Assembly: GCF_004211955.1 (NCBI RefSeq)
Contig: NZ_RHJI01000009.1
Coordinates: 62,001-126,000, forward strand
From: Escherichia sp. E1V33
Lineage (GTDB): Bacteria; Pseudomonadota; Gammaproteobacteria; Enterobacterales; Enterobacteriaceae
Reading direction: 5' to 3'
Length of the DNA stretch: 64,000 bases
Positions 32,148 through 41,827 of the stretch are shown piece after piece. The position numbers were made by a program, and so were the translations under genes. Each line of letters starts with the position of its first letter. Position 1 is the first letter of the stretch. Under the pieces are notes generated by a model. The model did not search any database. It saw only the letters and a list, made by a program, of their open reading frames with translations, and was not told the origin of the DNA.

Positions 32148-32372
32148 TTACCAACCACCACCAGCGCCAGTACCACCACTGGAAAAAATCAGCCCCAACA
32201 AACCAGTATAGACCAAGCAGCTAACTCCTTGTTTAATCTGCATATTTCTCGTCAGGAAATGAATATTCTCTTTAACGTCGAGAACACCATCGGGATACAC
32301 ACCGCCCAACGACCAACAACAAAATAATGCAGCGTAATATCCCTGCCATTGTCTTCCATCCGTGGAACACAA
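32148..32372 (-). pseudogene. yciQ: Remnant of yciQ (DUF2207 membrane protein), internally deleted
   Basis: In K-12 a gene of about 631 codons lies here between yciO and rluB. Only about 225 bases remain. One frame begins with ATGGCAGGGATATTACGC and a hydrophobic signal-like run (ILRCIILLLVVG), then stops. The neighbouring frame continues with VYPDGVLDVKENI and MQIKQGV, the N-terminal DUF2207 pattern of a DG.L.V.E strand followed by Q.K.G. This runs directly into a Gly-rich tail (FSSGGTGAGGGW) typical of DUF2207 C-termini. I infer an internal deletion of about 550 codons plus a frameshift near the signal peptide. Assignment is from memory of the family, not alignment. Confidence 0.7.
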
Positions 32373-32376
32373 TTTT

Positions 32377-32997
32377 TTATAAGAAAGGCGTCACATCACC
32401 CACGCCTTCACGTATGACGACTGGCGTATCATCGGTAAGATCGATAACTGTTGTGGGTTTCTGCCCGAGATAGCCGCCATGGATAATCAAATCCACCTGT
32501 TTTTCCAGACGATCTTTAATTTCTTCCGGGTCCGATTCGGTAAATTCGCTGCCTGGCAGCATTAGCGAAGTGGAAAGCATCGGTTCGCCCAATGCTTCAA
32601 GCAACGCCTGCGCAATCGGGTTAGAAGGCACACGCATACCGATGGTTTTGCGTTTTTCCTGTAACAGACGACGCGGCACTTCTTTCGTCCCTTTCAGGAT
32701 AAAAGTGTAGTTACCCGGCGTGTTATTTTTCATCAAACGAAACGCAACGTTATCCACAAATGAATAGGTCGAGAGTTCAGAAAGATCGCGACACATCAGA
32801 GTAAAGTTGTGGCCGTCCGGCAGTTGGCGAATACGACAAATACGCTCCATCGCGTTTTTATCTTCAATTTTACAGCCAAGCGCATAGCCGGAATCGGTTG
32901 GATAAACAATCACCCCGCCTTTACGCACGATCTCCACCGCCTGATTAATCAGACGTTGCTGCGGGTTATCAGGATGAATATAAAAAAACTGGCTCAT
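32377..32997 (-). CDS. yciO: YrdC/Sua5-family protein YciO
   Basis: A 206-residue single-domain member of the Sua5/YciO/YrdC family. Conserved segments include GGVIVYPTDSGYALGC near 27-42 and KRKTIGMRVPS near 115. The family contains threonylcarbamoyl-AMP synthases for tRNA t6A; TsaC supplies that role in E. coli, and YciO itself is not essential, so its exact function is uncertain. The ATG overlaps the rnm stop (ATGA), forming an rnm-yciO operon. The start at 32997 matches E. coli; the open frame extends 12 codons upstream. Confidence 0.92.
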   Translation of the reverse strand: MSQFFYIHPDNPQQRLINQAVEIVRKGGVIVYPTDSGYALGCKIEDKNAMERICRIRQLPDGHNFTLMCRDLSELSTYSFVDNVAFRLMKNNTPGNYTFILKGTKEVPRRLLQEKRKTIGMRVPSNPIAQALLEALGEPMLSTSLMLPGSEFTESDPEEIKDRLEKQVDLIIHGGYLGQKPTTVIDLTDDTPVVIREGVGDVTPFL

Positions 32998-33875
32998 AAT
33001 TCCCTCTCTGTGGTGTTCTGCGGCTGTTCCCATAGCTGCCAGACGCCTTCAACGCCTGCGGGCAGCCAGAGTTTACGACCCAGTTCGATCCACGGGCATG
33101 GCTGATGAAAATCAGATCCTTGTGATGCCCATAAATGGTGCTGGCGGGCAAGTGTCGCCAGCTGGGTGCGTTCATTGGGCGATTGCTGGCACTGCGCGAC
33201 TTCCATCGCGTCGCCGTGGTGTTCGGCAAAATGCGCAACCAATCTTTTCAGCCATTTAGCACTAAGATTGTACCGCCCTGGATGAGCTAGCACCGCCTTA
33301 CCGCCAGAATGATGAATGACATCAATAGCTTGTTCTATTGTACACCACTGTGGCGGAACGTATCCGGTTTTCCCGCGCGCCAGATACTTTTTAAAGACAT
33401 CCGCCATTGAACTGGCTTTGCCGCACTCCACAAGGAAACGAGCAAAATGACCGCGCGTTACTGCGCCGCCCTGCGCCAGTCGTTGCGCGCCTTCCAGTGC
33501 CCCAGGTATTTGCGCTTTTTCAAGTCTTTCGGCAATGAGCTGCGCCCGCTGATTGCGGCGTTCTGTCTGCTGCGCGAGGAACTCACACATTAGCGGGTGA
33601 GTAATATCAATATTCAGCCCGACAATATGAATTTCATGATTTTCCCAGACCGTGGAAATTTCCACGCCGGGAATAAGATTCAGCGCCAGTCCCGAACGTG
33701 AAATTTCCTCTCTTGCTGGTGCGATTGCAGCTGTGGTGTCATGGTCGGTGATTGCCAGGGTGCCGACGCGCATCTCGACTGCACGGTGCACCAATGCTTC
33801 TGGCGTCAGGCAACCATCGGAGGCTGTGGTGTGGCTGTGCAGGTCGTAAATTACTGCGTAATTCGTGTCGCTCAA
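32994..33875 (-). CDS. rnm: RNase AM (PHP-domain 5'-3' exoribonuclease)
   Basis: A 293-residue PHP phosphoesterase (YciV/TrpH). Metal-ligand motifs are visible: DLHSHTTASDG near 11-21, ITDHDT near 42, GVEIST near 70, and HPGRY near 195. E. coli RNase AM matures the 5' ends of 5S, 16S and 23S rRNAs and also dephosphorylates 3',5'-bisphosphonucleotides. It diverges from the trp operon across a 137-base region holding the trp promoter, and overlaps yciO by 4 bases. Confidence 0.94.
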   Translation of the reverse strand: MSDTNYAVIYDLHSHTTASDGCLTPEALVHRAVEMRVGTLAITDHDTTAAIAPAREEISRSGLALNLIPGVEISTVWENHEIHIVGLNIDITHPLMCEFLAQQTERRNQRAQLIAERLEKAQIPGALEGAQRLAQGGAVTRGHFARFLVECGKASSMADVFKKYLARGKTGYVPPQWCTIEQAIDVIHHSGGKAVLAHPGRYNLSAKWLKRLVAHFAEHHGDAMEVAQCQQSPNERTQLATLARQHHLWASQGSDFHQPCPWIELGRKLWLPAGVEGVWQLWEQPQNTTEREL

Positions 33876-33950
33876 GGCGCACTCCCGTTCTGGATAATGT
33901 TTTTTGCGCCGACATCATAACGGTTCTGGCAAATATTCTGAAATGAGCTG

Positions 33951-33987
33951 TTGACAATCAATCATCGAACTAGTTAACTAGTACGCA
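33951..33987 (+). promoter_or_regulatory. trp promoter and TrpR operator
   Basis: The -35 box TTGACA (33951-33956) and -10 box TTAACT (33974-33979) are 17 bases apart. The TrpR operator is the perfect dyad ACTAGTTAACTAGT at 33969-33982, overlapping the -10 box. Transcription should start near 33987. The layout matches the E. coli trp promoter, so repression by TrpR-tryptophan is expected. Confidence 0.95.
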
Positions 33988-34012
33988 AGTTCACGTAAAA
34001 AGGGTATCGACA

Positions 34013-34057
34013 ATGAAAGCAATTTTCGTACTGAAAGGTTGGTGGTGCACTTCCTGA
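34013..34057 (+). CDS. trpL: trp operon leader peptide TrpL
   Basis: A 14-residue leader peptide, read as MKAIFVLKGWWCTS, too short for ordinary gene finding. The tandem Trp codons at 34040-34045 make ribosome stalling sense tryptophan supply. In K-12 the residue after the two Trp is Arg (CGC); here it is Cys (TGC). The GGGTATCGACA stretch before the ATG provides the ribosome-binding site. It is followed by the attenuator. Confidence 0.95.
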   Translation: MKAIFVLKGWWCTS

Positions 34058-34127
34058 AACGGGCAGTGTATTCACCATGCGTAAAGCAATCAGATACCCA
34101 GCCCGCCTCATAAGCGGGTTTTTTTTT
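34037..34127 (+). promoter_or_regulatory. trp attenuator
   Basis: Segments 1 and 2 pair through GGTG (34041-34044) with CACC (34073-34076) and TGCACT (34046-34051) with AGTGTA (34065-34070). Terminator arms 3 and 4 are CCCGC (34102-34106) and GCGGG (34114-34118), followed by nine Ts. Compared with K-12 as recalled, C46 to T adds a U-A pair to 1:2, and the last base of arm 4 is T rather than C, turning a G-C into a G-U pair in the terminator. The 2:3 antiterminator appears intact. Confidence 0.88.
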
Positions 34128-34148
34128 GAGCAAAATTAGAGAATAACA

Positions 34149-35711
34149 ATGCAAACACAAAAACCGACTCTCGAACTGCTAACCTGTGAAGGCGCTTATC
34201 GCGACAATCCCACCGCGCTTTTTCACCAATTGTGTGGGGATCGTCCGGCAACGCTGCTGCTGGAATCCGCAGATATCGACAGCAAAGATGATTTAAAAAG
34301 CCTGCTGCTGGTAGACAGTGCGCTGCGCATTACAGCTTTAGGTGACACTGTCACAATTCAGTCCCTTTCCGGCAACGGCGAAGCCCTGCTGACACTACTG
34401 GATAACGCCCTGCCTGCGGGTGTGGAAAATGAACAATTACCAAACTGCCGTGTGCTGCGCTTCCCCCCTGTCAGTCCACTGCTGGATGAAGACGCTCGCT
34501 TATGCTCCCTTTCGGTTTTTGACGCTTTCCGCTTATTGCAGAATCTGTTGAATGTACCGAAGGAAGAACGAGAAGCCATGTTCTTCGGCGGCCTGTTCTC
34601 TTATGATCTGGTGGCGGGATTTGAAGATTTACCGCAACTGGCAGCGGAAAATAACTGCCCTGATTTCTGTTTTTATCTCGCTGAAACGCTGATGGTTATC
34701 GATCATCAGAAGAAAAGCACCCGCATTCAGGCCAGCCTGTTTGCTCCGAATGAAGAAGAAAAACAACGTCTCACTGCTCGCCTGAACGAACTACGTCAGC
34801 AACTGACCGAAGCCGCGCCACCGCTGCCGGTGGTTTCCGTGCCGCATATGCGTTGTGAATGTAATCAGAGCGATGAAGAGTTCGGTGGCGTAGTGCGTTT
34901 GTTGCAAAAAGCGATTCGCGCCGGAGAAATTTTCCAGGTGGTTCCATCTCGCCGTTTCTCTCTGCCCTGCCCGTCACCGCTGGCGGCCTATTACGTGCTG
35001 AAAAAGAGTAATCCCAGCCCGTACATGTTTTTTATGCAGGATAATGATTTCACTCTGTTTGGCGCCTCGCCGGAAAGTTCGCTCAAGTATGACTCCACCA
35101 GCCGCCAGATTGAGATCTACCCGATTGCAGGAACACGTCCACGCGGTCGTCGTGCCGATGGCTCGCTGGACAGAGACCTCGACAGCCGCATCGAACTGGA
35201 AATGCGTACCGATCATAAAGAGCTTTCTGAACATCTGATGCTGGTAGATCTCGCCCGAAATGACCTTGCGCGCATTTGTACTCCGGGCAGCCGCTACGTT
35301 GCCGATCTCACCAAAGTTGACCGTTATTCCTATGTGATGCACCTCGTCTCCCGCGTGGTCGGTGAGTTGCGCCACGATCTCGACGCCCTGCACGCTTACC
35401 GCGCCTGTATGAATATGGGCACGTTAAGCGGTGCGCCGAAAGTGCGCGCGATGCAGTTAATTGCCGAAGCCGAAGGTCGTCGCCGCGGCAGCTACGGCGG
35501 CGCGGTGGGCTACTTCACCGCGCACGGCGATCTCGACACCTGCATTGTGATCCGCTCAGCGCTGGTGGAAAACGGCGTCGCCACCGTGCAAGCCGGTGCT
35601 GGCGTAGTCCTTGATTCTGTTCCGCAGTCGGAAGCCGACGAAACCCGTAATAAAGCCCGCGCTGTACTGCGCGCTATCGCCACCGCGCACCATGCACAGG
35701 AGACGTTCTGA
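34149..35711 (+). CDS. trpE: Anthranilate synthase component I TrpE
   Basis: A 520-residue subunit converting chorismate to anthranilate with ammonia from TrpG. The N-terminal allosteric region contains the LLLES element (near 36-40) that binds feedback tryptophan. The chorismate-binding domain has [10 protein letters not shown] near 325, RNDLARI near 375 and the [12 protein letters not shown] segment near 425. Family-typical length. Its TGA overlaps the trpGD ATG by one base, coupling subunit synthesis. Confidence 0.98.
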   Translation: MQTQKPTLELLTCEGAYRDNPTALFHQLCGDRPATLLLESADIDSKDDLKSLLLVDSALRITALGDTVTIQSLSGNGEALLTLLDNALPAGVENEQLPNCRVLRFPPVSPLLDEDARLCSLSVFDAFRLLQNLLNVPKEEREAMFFGGLFSYDLVAGFEDLPQLAAENNCPDFCFYLAETLMVIDHQKKSTRIQASLFAPNEEEKQRLTARLNELRQQLTEAAPPLPVVSVPHMRCECNQSDEEFGGVVRLLQKAIRAGEIFQVVPSRRFSLPCPSPLAAYYVLKKSNPSPYMFFMQDNDFTLFGASPESSLKYDSTSRQIEIYPIAGTRPRGRRADGSLDRDLDSRIELEMRTDHKELSEHLMLVDLARNDLARICTPGSRYVADLTKVDRYSYVMHLVSRVVGELRHDLDALHAYRACMNMGTLSGAPKVRAMQLIAEAEGRRRGSYGGAVGYFTAHGDLDTCIVIRSALVENGVATVQAGAGVVLDSVPQSEADETRNKARAVLRAIATAHHAQETF

Positions 35712-37306
35712 TGGCTGACATTCTGCTGCTCGATAATATCGACTCTTTTACTTACAACCTGGCAGATCAGTTGCGCAGCAATGGTCATAACGTGGTGATT
35801 TACCGCAACCATATTCCGGCGCAGACCTTAATCGAACGCCTGGCGACGATGAGCAATCCGGTGCTGATGCTTTCTCCTGGACCCGGTGTGCCGAGCGAAG
35901 CCGGTTGTATGCCGGAACTCCTCACCCGCTTGCGTGGCAAGCTGCCAATTATTGGCATTTGCCTCGGACATCAGGCGATTGTCGAAGCTTACGGGGGCTA
36001 TGTCGGTCAGGCGGGCGAAATTCTTCACGGTAAAGCGTCGAGCATTGAACATGACGGTCAGGCGATGTTTGCCGGATTAACAAACCCGCTGCCGGTAGCG
36101 CGTTATCACTCGTTGGTTGGCAGTAATATTCCGGCAGGTTTAACCATCAACGCTCATTTTAATGGCATGGTGATGGCAGTGCGTCACGATGCGGATCGCG
36201 TTTGTGGATTCCAGTTCCATCCGGAATCCATTCTTACTACCCAGGGCGCTCGCCTGCTGGAACAAACGCTGGCCTGGGCGCAGCAGAAACTGGAACCGAC
36301 TAACACGCTGCAACCGATTCTGGAAAAACTGTATCAGGCGCAGACCCTTAGTCAGCAGGAAAGTCACCAGCTATTTTCAGCGGTGGTACGTGGCGAACTG
36401 AAACCGGAACAACTGGCGGCGGCGCTGGTGAGCATGAAAATTCGCGGCGAGCACCCAAACGAAATCGCCGGAGCAGCAACCGCGCTACTGGAAAACGCCG
36501 CGCCGTTCCCACGCCCGGATTATCTGTTTGCTGATATCGTCGGTACTGGCGGTGACGGCAGCAACAGTATCAACATTTCTACCGCCAGTGCGTTTGTCGC
36601 CGCGGCCTGTGGGCTGAAAGTGGCGAAACACGGCAACCGTAGCGTCTCCAGTAAATCTGGCTCGTCCGATCTGCTGGCGGCATTCGGTATTAATCTTGAT
36701 ATGAATGCCGATAAATCGCGCCAGGCGCTGGATGAGTTAGGCGTCTGTTTCCTCTTTGCGCCGAAGTATCACACCGGATTCCGCCACGCGATGCCAGTTC
36801 GCCAGCAACTGAAAACCCGCACCCTGTTCAACGTGCTGGGACCACTGATTAACCCGGCGCATCCGCCGCTGGCGTTAATTGGTGTCTACAGCCCGGAACT
36901 GGTGCTGCCGATTGCCGAAACCTTGCGCGTGCTGGGGTATCAACGCGCGGCGGTGGTACACAGCGGCGGAATGGACGAAGTTTCCTTACACGCGCCAACG
37001 ATTGTTGCCGAGCTGCACGATGGCGAAATTAAGAGCTATCAGCTGACCGCTGAAGATTTTGGCCTGACGCCTTACCACCAGGAGCAACTGGCAGGCGGAA
37101 CACCGGAAGAAAACCGTGACATTTTAACACGCTTGTTACAAGGTAAAGGCGACGCCGCCCATAAAGCAGCTGTCGCGGCGAATGTCGCCATGTTAATGCG
37201 CCTGCATGGCCATGAAGATCTGCACGCCAATGCGCAAACCGTTCTTGAGGTACTGCGCAGTGGTTCAGCTTACGACAGAGTCACCGCACTGGCGGCACGA
37301 GGGTAA
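35711..37306 (+). CDS. trpD: Anthranilate synthase component II / anthranilate phosphoribosyltransferase TrpGD
   Basis: A 531-residue fusion typical of Escherichia. The glutamine amidotransferase domain (about 1-195) has catalytic Cys84 in GICLGHQA and the His-Glu pair in FHPES near 170. The phosphoribosyltransferase domain (about 200-531) has GTGGDG near 277 and [13 protein letters not shown] near 300. Overlaps trpE by one base; its TAA is followed immediately by ATGATG of trpC. Confidence 0.98.
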   Translation: MADILLLDNIDSFTYNLADQLRSNGHNVVIYRNHIPAQTLIERLATMSNPVLMLSPGPGVPSEAGCMPELLTRLRGKLPIIGICLGHQAIVEAYGGYVGQAGEILHGKASSIEHDGQAMFAGLTNPLPVARYHSLVGSNIPAGLTINAHFNGMVMAVRHDADRVCGFQFHPESILTTQGARLLEQTLAWAQQKLEPTNTLQPILEKLYQAQTLSQQESHQLFSAVVRGELKPEQLAAALVSMKIRGEHPNEIAGAATALLENAAPFPRPDYLFADIVGTGGDGSNSINISTASAFVAAACGLKVAKHGNRSVSSKSGSSDLLAAFGINLDMNADKSRQALDELGVCFLFAPKYHTGFRHAMPVRQQLKTRTLFNVLGPLINPAHPPLALIGVYSPELVLPIAETLRVLGYQRAAVVHSGGMDEVSLHAPTIVAELHDGEIKSYQLTAEDFGLTPYHQEQLAGGTPEENRDILTRLLQGKGDAAHKAAVAANVAMLMRLHGHEDLHANAQTVLEVLRSGSAYDRVTALAARG

Positions 37307-38668
37307 ATGATGCAAACCGTTTTAGCAAAAATCGTCGCAGACAAGGCGATTTGGGTAGAAGCCCGCAAACAGCAGCAACCGCTGGCCAGTTTTCAGAAGG
37401 AGGTTCAGCCGAGCACGCGGCATTTTTATGATGCGCTACAGGGTGCACGCACGGCGTTTATTCTGGAGTGCAAGAAAGCGTCGCCGTCAAAAGGCGTGAT
37501 CCGTGATGATTTCGATCCGGCACGCATTGCAACCGTCTACAGAAATTACGCTTCGGCAATTTCGGTGCTGACTGACGAGAAATATTTTCAGGGAAGCTTT
37601 GATTTCCTCCCCATCGTCAGTCAAATCGCCCCACAGCCGATTTTATGTAAAGACTTCATTATCGACCCTTACCAGATCTATCTGGCGCGCTATTACCAGG
37701 CCGATGCCTGCTTATTAATGCTTTCAGTACTGGATGACGAACAATATCGCCAGCTTGCTGCTGTCGCCCATAGTCTGGAGATGGGTGTGCTGACCGAAGT
37801 TAGTAATGACGAGGAACTGGAGCGCGCCATTGCATTGGGGGCAAGAGTTGTCGGTATCAACAACCGCGATCTGCGTGATTTGTCGATCGATCTCAACCGC
37901 ACGCGCGAGCTTGCGCCGAAACTGGGGCACAACGTGACGGTGATCAGCGAATCCGGCATCAATACTTACGCTCAGGTGCGCGAGTTAAGCCACTTCGCTA
38001 ATGGTTTTCTGATTGGTTCGGCGCTGATGGCCCATGATGATTTGAACGCCGCCGTGCGCCGGGTGTTGCTGGGCGAGAATAAAGTGTGTGGCCTGACGCG
38101 TGGGCAAGATGCTAAAGCCGCTTATGATGCGGGGGCGATTTACGGTGGGTTGATATTTGTTACAACGTCACCGCGCTGCGTCAATGTTGAACAGGCGCAA
38201 GCGGTGATGACTGCGGCAACGTTGCAATACGTTGGCGTGTTCCGCAATCACGATATTGCCGATGTGGTGGACAAAGCTAAGGTGTTATCGCTGGCGGCAG
38301 TACAACTGCATGGCAGTGAAGACCAGCATTATATCGATGAACTACGTAAGGCATTGCCGGAAAACGTTGCCATCTGGAAAGCATTAAGCGTCGGTGAAAC
38401 GCTGCCCGCACGCGATTTGCAGCACGTCGATAAATATGTTTTTGATAACGGTCAGGGCGGGAGCGGGCAACGTTTCGACTGGTCACTATTAAACGGTCAA
38501 TCGCTTGGCAACGTTCTGCTGGCGGGAGGCTTAGGCGCAGATAACTGCGTGGAAGCGGCAAAAACCGGCTGCGCCGGGCTTGATTTTAATTCTGCTGTAG
38601 AGTCGCAACCGGGCATCAAAGACGCACGTCTTTTGGCCTCGGTTTTCCAGACGCTGCGCGCATATTAA
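37307..38668 (+). CDS. trpC: Bifunctional indole-3-glycerol-phosphate synthase / PRA isomerase TrpCF
   Basis: A 453-residue fusion of two TIM barrels. The N-terminal synthase domain (about 1-255) carries [10 protein letters not shown] near 49-58 and ISESGI near 213. The C-terminal phosphoribosylanthranilate isomerase domain (about 256-453) begins KVCGLTR and has VQLHG near 335 and DFNSAVES near the end. Two consecutive ATG codons are possible starts; the first gives the family length. Confidence 0.97.
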   Translation: MMQTVLAKIVADKAIWVEARKQQQPLASFQKEVQPSTRHFYDALQGARTAFILECKKASPSKGVIRDDFDPARIATVYRNYASAISVLTDEKYFQGSFDFLPIVSQIAPQPILCKDFIIDPYQIYLARYYQADACLLMLSVLDDEQYRQLAAVAHSLEMGVLTEVSNDEELERAIALGARVVGINNRDLRDLSIDLNRTRELAPKLGHNVTVISESGINTYAQVRELSHFANGFLIGSALMAHDDLNAAVRRVLLGENKVCGLTRGQDAKAAYDAGAIYGGLIFVTTSPRCVNVEQAQAVMTAATLQYVGVFRNHDIADVVDKAKVLSLAAVQLHGSEDQHYIDELRKALPENVAIWKALSVGETLPARDLQHVDKYVFDNGQGGSGQRFDWSLLNGQSLGNVLLAGGLGADNCVEAAKTGCAGLDFNSAVESQPGIKDARLLASVFQTLRAY

Positions 38669-38679
38669 GGAAAGGAACA

Positions 38680-39873
38680 ATGACAACATTACTTAACCCC
38701 TATTTTGGTGAGTTTGGCGGCATGTACGTGCCACAAATCCTGATGCCTGCTCTGCGCCAGCTGGAAGAAGCTTTTGTCAGCGCGCAAAAAGATCCTGAAT
38801 TTCAGGCCCAGTTCAACGACCTGCTGAAAAACTATGCCGGGCGTCCAACCGCACTGACCAAATGCCAGAACATTACGGCTGGGACGAACACCACGCTGTA
38901 TCTGAAGCGCGAAGATTTGCTGCACGGCGGCGCGCATAAAACCAACCAGGTGCTCGGTCAGGCTTTACTGGCGAAGCGGATGGGTAAAACCGAAATCATC
39001 GCCGAAACCGGGGCCGGTCAGCATGGCGTGGCGTCGGCCCTTGCCAGCGCCCTGCTCGGCCTGAAATGCCGTATTTATATGGGGGCCAAAGACGTTGAAC
39101 GCCAGTCGCCAAACGTTTTTCGTATGCGCTTAATGGGTGCGGAAGTGATCCCGGTGCATAGCGGTTCCGCGACGCTGAAAGATGCCTGTAACGAGGCGCT
39201 ACGCGACTGGTCCGGCAGTTATGAAACCGCGCACTATATGCTGGGCACCGCAGCTGGCCCGCATCCTTATCCGACCATTGTGCGTGAGTTTCAGCGGATG
39301 ATTGGCGAAGAAACCAAAGCACAGATTCTGGAAAGAGAAGGTCGCCTGCCGGATGCTGTTATCGCCTGTGTTGGCGGCGGTTCGAATGCCATCGGTATGT
39401 TTGCTGATTTCATCAACGAAACCAATGTCGGCCTGATTGGCGTGGAGCCAGGCGGTCACGGTATCGAAACCGGCGAGCATGGCGCACCATTGAAACATGG
39501 TCGCGTGGGCATCTATTTCGGTATGAAAGCACCGATGATGCAAACCGAAGACGGGCAGATTGAAGAATCTTACTCCATTTCTGCCGGGCTGGATTTCCCG
39601 TCCGTCGGCCCGCAACACGCGTATCTTAACAGCACTAGACGCGCTGATTACGTGTCTATTACCGATGATGAAGCCCTGGAAGCCTTCAAAACGCTGTGCC
39701 TGCACGAAGGGATTATCCCGGCGCTGGAATCCTCCCACGCCCTGGCCCACGCACTGAAAATGATGCGTGAAAACCCGCAAAAAGAGCAGCTGCTGGTAGT
39801 TAACCTTTCCGGTCGCGGCGATAAAGACATCTTCACCGTTCACGATATTTTGAAAGCACGAGGGGAAATCTGA
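38680..39873 (+). CDS. trpB: Tryptophan synthase beta chain TrpB
   Basis: A 397-residue PLP enzyme that condenses indole and serine. The Schiff-base Lys87 is in GGAHKTNQ, Glu109 in ETGAGQHG, and the phosphate-binding loop is CVGGGSNA near 230. AAGGAAAGGAACA gives a strong ribosome-binding site. The stop overlaps the trpA start by one base, which couples synthesis of the two subunits. Confidence 0.98.
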
Positions 39874-40679
39874 TGGAACGCTACGAATCTCTGTTTGCCC
39901 AGTTGAAGGAGCGCAAAGAAGGCGCATTCGTTCCTTTCGTCACGCTCGGGGATCCGGGCATTGAGCAGTCGCTGAAAATTATCGATACGTTGATCGAAGC
40001 AGGTGCTGATGCATTGGAGCTAGGCATCCCCTTCTCCGACCCGCTGGCCGATGGCCCGACCATTCAAAACGCCACACTGCGGGCTTTTGCCGCGGGTGTG
40101 ACCCCGGCACAATGTTTTGAGATGCTGGCACTGATTCGTCAAAAGCATCCGACCATTCCGATCGGCCTTTTGATGTACGCCAACCTGGTGTTTAACAAAG
40201 GCATTGATGAGTTTTATGCTCAATGTGAAAAAGTGGGCGTCGATTCGGTGTTGGTTGCCGATGTGCCAGTAGAAGAGTCTGCGCCCTTCCGCCAGGCCGC
40301 GTTGCGCCATAACGTCGCACCTATCTTCATCTGCCCGCCAAATGCCGATGACGACCTGCTGCGCCAGATAGCCTCTTACGGTCGCGGTTACACCTATTTG
40401 CTGTCGCGAGCGGGCGTGACCGGAGCAGAAAACCGCGCCGCGTTACCCCTCAATCATCTGGTTGCGAAGCTGAAAGAGTACAACGCTGCGCCTCCATTGC
40501 AGGGATTTGGTATTTCCGCCCCGGATCAGGTAAAAGCAGCGATTGATGCAGGAGCTGCGGGCGCGATTTCTGGTTCGGCCATTGTTAAAATCATCGAGCA
40601 ACATATTAATGAGCCAGAGAAAATGCTGGCGGCACTGAAAGTTTTTGTACAACCGATGAAAGCGGCGACGCGCAGTTAA
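39873..40679 (+). CDS. trpA: Tryptophan synthase alpha chain TrpA
   Basis: A 268-residue TIM barrel that cleaves indole-3-glycerol phosphate to indole. Catalytic Glu49 and Asp60 are visible in [13 protein letters not shown]. Last gene of the trp operon. A hairpin terminator follows 11 bases after the stop, and ompW lies convergent only 51 bases away; the yciGFE genes that occupy this gap in K-12 are missing. Confidence 0.98.
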
Positions 40680-40690
40680 TACGAGACAAA

Positions 40691-40716
40691 CCGCCAGAAA
40701 ACATCTGGCGGTTTAT
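40691..40716. terminator. trp operon end terminator (shared with ompW)
   Basis: CCGCCAGA and TCTGGCGG form an 8-bp stem around AAACA, followed by TTTATT on the plus strand and TTTGTCTCG on the minus strand. It is the only space between trpA and ompW, so it probably serves both. Confidence 0.85.
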
Positions 40717-40730
40717 TGACGGGCAAATAA

Positions 40731-41384
40731 TTAAAAACGATAACCCGCAGAGAACATAAATACCCACGGTTCAAGGCGGACATTGTCAGAGTAATGTCCT
40801 GCTGGCAGCACTGCGCCGTTGGATTTATATTTCACCTCAGTGTCGATATCCATGTACCAGACCGACATATTCAGCAACCAGTCACGGTTGATGAGATAAT
40901 CCACACCGACTTGTCCTGCCACACCCCATGAATCTTTCAGACTAAGGTCGGATAAGCCAAGACCTTCACCGGTGTCATTGAAGTCATTATTAAAAAAGGT
41001 GGTGTAGTTAATACCCGCACCAATGTAAGGACGGAATTTACTGCCGGAATCGCCAAAATACCATTGTGCCATCAGTGTTGGCGGTAAATGGTGGACTGTC
41101 GCAATATCCCCGGTTGTGGCTGTGCCAACCTTATGACGAAACGGCGATGCCGCCAGCAATTCCACACCAATGTTATCGGTCGCCATATAAGTGAAGGTCA
41201 GGCCCAGTTGGGTGTTATTGGTCACGCTAAAGCCACCCAGACTTCCCAGAGTTCCATCCGCGCCTTCCGTTGGACGCACCGTTGCCGAACCTGCACGAAT
41301 GAAAAACTCGCCTGCCTCATGCGCAAAGGCAGTGCCAGAGAGAAGAGTTGTTACTGCCAATGCCGCCACTGTTAATTTTTTCAT
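40731..41384 (-). CDS. ompW: Outer membrane protein W OmpW
   Basis: A 217-residue eight-stranded beta-barrel. Residues 1-21 form a signal peptide ending AFA-H, and the last residue is Phe (FSAGYRF), as needed for BAM assembly. OmpW forms a small hydrophobic channel and is the colicin S4 receptor in E. coli. The barrel strands match K-12, but loops differ: 140-150 (NNDFNDTGEGLG) and about 182-203, which is about 5 residues longer than the 212-residue K-12 protein. GGAGCG precedes the start. Confidence 0.94.
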   Translation of the reverse strand: MKKLTVAALAVTTLLSGTAFAHEAGEFFIRAGSATVRPTEGADGTLGSLGGFSVTNNTQLGLTFTYMATDNIGVELLAASPFRHKVGTATTGDIATVHHLPPTLMAQWYFGDSGSKFRPYIGAGINYTTFFNNDFNDTGEGLGLSDLSLKDSWGVAGQVGVDYLINRDWLLNMSVWYMDIDTEVKYKSNGAVLPAGHYSDNVRLEPWVFMFSAGYRF

Positions 41385-41827
41385 GTTCGCTCCGTCGTTA
41401 TGGTTATAAAAACGCGACGAATATACCTACATTGGAGTAACAAATGATCCTACATAGATCACATTACATTCGCTAAATGACCATTTATTGATCTGGATTA
41501 ATTTAGAAGTTGTATCGCAAATCCTGGTTAATGTGACTCAAATCAATTTGAATGCTTTTCATCTCCGAAAGTATTCTTTTGCTACCTTATTGGCCTTTTA
41601 AGCAGGCGGTAAGTTGCGGTATTTATGCATACAGCCCTTCTGCTTGTCAGGAATTTGTCGTGTCCGGAGAAAGCAATAGATCCTGTGATCGCACCCACGC
41701 ACGCTGTGGATTACCTGCGCTTTACAAAGATATGCTTTTCCATACAAGTCGTGATGCTGCCACTGAAGGGATAACCAGGGTACAATTGCCCGCTAATTAA
41801 CACCTGCATAAAACTCAAGGAGAGTGC
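41385..41827. other. ompW-yciC divergent intergenic region
   Basis: 443 A+T-rich bases between divergent genes. The ompW-proximal half contains an FNR-like dyad. The other half contains an 82-codon open frame (41552-41800) with no ribosome-binding site and no recognised similarity, which I do not call. AAGGAGAGTGC precedes yciC. Confidence 0.6.
41488..41501. promoter_or_regulatory. Possible FNR site upstream of ompW
   Basis: TTGATCTGGATTAA fits the FNR consensus TTGATNNNNATCAA with one mismatch, 104 bases upstream of the ompW start. FNR is known to activate ompW in E. coli. Promoter position not established from sequence alone. Confidence 0.5.

Noticed and set aside
34013-34057. TrpL Trp-Trp-Cys as a frameshift or decay of the leader
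   Set aside because: Length, frame, tandem Trp codons and stop are all preserved; it is a single-codon substitution.
41552-41800. 82-codon ORF upstream of yciC
   Set aside because: No Shine-Dalgarno sequence, no recognised family and no coupling to yciC; noted only as an open question.
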